Shown piece after piece: positions 63,550 to 64,000 of a stretch of 64,000 nt of DNA. Source of the stretch: Mesodorylaimus sp. YZB2_4 (lineage: Eukaryota; Nematoda; Enoplea; Dorylaimida; Dorylaimidae); assembly GCA_030248295.1 (NCBI GenBank), contig JASANH010000499.1, positions 496,001 to 560,000 on the forward strand, read 5' to 3'. Each line of letters begins with the position of its first letter. The first letter of the stretch is position 1. The translations under genes were made by a program, and so were the position numbers. A model generated the notes under the pieces. It saw nothing but the letters and a program-made list of their open reading frames with translations. It was not told the origin of the DNA and searched no databases.

Positions 63550-64000
63550 GCATTCGCCTACACATTCCTCATGAGGAGAGTGGGGCTGCCACTTGTAAAA
63601 TATGTGAAAAACACCGGCGCCAAGGTAATCGCTATCGCACGTCGACGCTGGTGCTGATTTGGGTAATCAGGGCAAGCATTGAAGGGGCAGTCGCCTGCCA
63701 GTCATATCCTCTTACGTGATCTCGCAGACAGGAAATCCCGCATTGCATCAGTTTACCAGAATGACTAGAATGAACTAACGTTACATCATAACAACAGCAC
63801 TGTAATTATCGCGAACATGTTCAGGTGTTCTTGTTCATTCAAGTTACAATCGACACGGCCTCAGCTGGCCAGTTTGTCGCTCACTTCTACTTTTTGCATT
63901 CGTCCTCTGGCATTTCGCTCCATTTGTCCCCCTTTTTTTCTGGCACGTGCTAGGAGCAACAGTGCCAGCATCAGGCAATCACGCATTTCCTCACTGGCAC

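Larger units (their letters stand above)
62600..64000 (-). repeat. Segmental duplication unit 2 carrying a small peptide gene (pairs with 48925-50260)
   Basis: Shares gene, TATA region and far upstream words (ttgtcgctcacttctacttt at about 63871; cagtgccag-atcaggca at about 63960) with unit 1. It runs to the window edge. Confidence 0.85.

Overview
The window is animal nuclear DNA. Genes are split by many short GT-AG introns (50 to about 1,700 nt), and the protein families are metazoan: a receptor tyrosine kinase, a CDKL1-type kinase, an SLC17 transporter and rhodopsin-like 7TM receptors. The two intact 7TM genes are intronless and look most like nematode Srsx-type chemoreceptors, so an ecdysozoan invertebrate, probably a nematode, is my best guess. 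The species cannot be read from the sequence. All gene models were built by hand from splice signals and reading frame.

Left part (1-13.5 kb). Three members of a small secreted, Asp/Ala/Pro-rich, Lys-Arg-containing protein family lie at 283-453 (+, partial), 1942-2538 (+) and 3608-4468 (-). A minus-strand single-pass receptor without a kinase follows (5796-9874), then a 7TM receptor (12490-13467, -).

Middle (16.8-35.4 kb). A 15-exon receptor tyrosine kinase (16827-24558, +) has the same ectodomain plan and the same intron phases as the kinase-less receptor, so the two are paralogues. After it come a small secreted protein (25561-25878, -), a 12-exon SLC17-like transporter (27816-30495, +) with a decayed tandem copy, and a 7-exon CDKL1-like kinase (32185-35433, -).

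Right part (35-64 kb). This part is gene-poor and repeat-rich: an orphan exon with an inverted copy, a near-perfect hairpin, TIR elements, tRNA-derived SINEs, segmental duplications, a second Srsx-like receptor (45444-46394, -) with scattered broken pieces, and a full-length LINE (about 51235-57130, -). The LINE ORF1 joins a CCHC knuckle to a NADAR (YbiA-like) domain. Its ORF2 has no usable ATG and may be joined to ORF1 by splicing. Two duplicated two-exon genes (49233-49695 and 62947-63387, both -) encode small secreted precursors ending in a conserved disulfide loop, CYFSPIQC, that resembles the allatostatin-C loop. These two loci, the NADAR LINE and the kinase/kinase-less receptor pair are the main points of interest.
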